Assembly (NCBI GenBank): GCA_039096225.1
Contig: JBBPEB010000033.1
Span: 586,501 to 650,500 of the forward strand
Source: Blastocystis sp. Blastoise
Taxonomy: Eukaryota; Sar; Bigyra; Opalinata; Blastocystidae
Reading direction: 5' to 3'
Length of the DNA: 64,000 bases
Part shown: in pieces, positions 63,103 through 64,000 of the stretch
Layout: every line of letters begins with the position of its first letter
How positions within the stretch are numbered: position 1 is the stretch's first letter
Notes under the pieces: model-generated
Told to the model about the DNA's origin: nothing
What the model saw: the letters and a program-made list of their open reading frames with translations, nothing else
The model's database searches: none
Made by a program: the position numbers and the translations under genes

Positions 63103-64000
63103 TTAAACTTTAGGTAAATTCTTTTTATCCTTCATCCAAATAAAGAAAATACAGATAACAATAATAAGAATTATAGCATAAATACAATATAAGAATGTAT
63201 ATCCTGGAACTTCTAAATGAACAGAGCAACCTATAAACATATAATTATAATTATTAAAAATAATAGTTTAATGATTAGTTTGAATTTTTGAATATACAAA
63301 TCAATTATATATATATAGATATACCAGTTGTATCTACAAATGTATAAATAGCATCACCAATTGTTATATCAGATTCTATATATAATAACAATTATAAGAA
63401 TAATAAGTTAATTAAAATAAGATTAAATATAAGAATATTAAAAAAATATATATTAATATAAATTAATATAAAAATATAAATAAACAAAATAACATAATAA
63501 TAATAATATGTTTCTATATACCACCAATAGTAATATTATAACTAACAGAAGGGCTAGTAGCAAAAGCAACTAAAGGCTCAAAAAGATTTTGATCATTCTT
63601 AGTACAGGTAATATCCCTATATATATATTATTATTATCATATATATTAATACATATATAAGTTAAATTTAATTTATATTTAAAAAAAATAAGTACTAAAC
63701 ACTAGGAAAATAAATAATATATATTATTATTTTTTATAAAATCAAAAAAAATACAATATATATATATATACTTAGGATTATAAGCAGTTCCTGCAGTAAT
63801 TGGGGTTGTACAACTGATGTTAAGAGAAGAAATATCACTTGTAGAAAAAGTAACGGTAGGAGTAGTTATAGTGAAAGTATAGTTGTTAGCGCCATTATTA
63901 GTGAGAGTATATGGGAGAATAGCTTTAGCAAAAGAGGTACCAGAACATCCGGAAGCTGAGAATAAATTAAATGTCATATCAAGACTTTTAAAGACATTAT
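63103..64000 (-). CDS. Small type I membrane protein, same unknown family (member 2, 5' end outside window)
   Basis: Four exons are visible: 64000(partial)-63772, 63616-63522, 63375-63325 and 63230-63103. The ectodomain includes SASGCSGTSFAKAILPYTL, NISCTTPITAG and DITCTKNDQNLFEPLVAF. GCSVHLEVPG then leads into one TM helix (LYCIYAIILIIVICIFFIW) and a short basic tail (KDKKNLPKV). The TCTKNDQNLF block, its spacing to the GC-x-x-x-x-P motif and the TM position match the gene at 50887-52129, so the two are paralogues about 11 kb apart. Function unknown. The start codon and signal peptide lie beyond the window edge or in an unseen exon. Confidence 0.75.

Overview
The window is eukaryotic nuclear DNA from a very AT-rich protist. 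Genes are broken into many small exons by GT-AG introns, and the predicted proteins are eukaryote-specific: eIF5, an ER protein disulfide isomerase ending in DDEL, a sorting nexin, a twin CX9C protein, a bubblegum-type acyl-CoA synthetase pair and a type I membrane adhesin-like protein. Stops are TAA, TAG and TGA, so the standard code fits. Very short introns (27-46 nt) occur beside microsatellite-filled ones, and exons encode poly-Asn. The lineage cannot be fixed from sequence alone. An anaerobic or parasitic stramenopile related to Blastocystis/Proteromonas is my best guess (weak); Amoebozoa or another AT-rich protist is possible. No rRNA, tRNA, CRISPR, IS element or prokaryotic operon was seen.

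Layout: 268-2340 (-) UEV-pseudokinase fusion; 2895-~3890 (-) twin CX9C (CHCHD2/Mix17-like) protein; 4537-6581 (-) and 7242-9060 (+) a divergent pair of secreted metallophosphoesterase paralogues; 9581-13007 (-) and 14084-16866 (-) tandem acyl-CoA synthetase paralogues; 18169-18454 (+) a tiny prefoldin-like protein; 18734-26555 (-) a 19-exon modular surface protein; 27334-29283 (+) C45/Tan-like N-terminal nucleophile hydrolase; 29560-30758 (-) Maf nucleotide pyrophosphatase; 31028-32686 (-) eIF5; 33387-35090 (-) lysophospholipid acyltransferase; 35762-36296 (+) unknown 150-aa protein; 37089-44725 (+) giant Asn/Ser-rich protein carrying one frame break; 45942-46940 (-) CCCH zinc finger; 47268-50317 (-) EH/EF-hand-like repeat protein; 50887-52129 (-) small type I membrane protein; 52797-55274 (-) PDI; 55884-62665 (-) PXA-SH2-RUN-PX-Nexin_C sorting nexin; 63103->64000 (-) partial paralogue of the 50.9 kb membrane protein.

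Most gene models were rebuilt exon by exon by hand. Where stated, the summed exon lengths are divisible by three, which supports the junctions. Nearly all introns begin GTATAT and end TATAG, with TA, AAT/ATT or short-minisatellite cores, so repeats occupy most of the non-coding sequence. Paralogue pairs differ in intron presence at exactly defined positions, so this window records recent intron turnover. The most unusual items are the UEV-pseudokinase, the SH2/RUN-containing sorting nexin, mosaic gene conversion between the acyl-CoA synthetases, and several introns lacking GT at the donor.

The genes do not form an operon-like unit. Many products belong to the secretory/endosomal system (UEV, sorting nexin, EH-like protein, acyltransferase, PDI, secreted phosphatases, surface proteins), but in a eukaryote this need not imply co-regulation.
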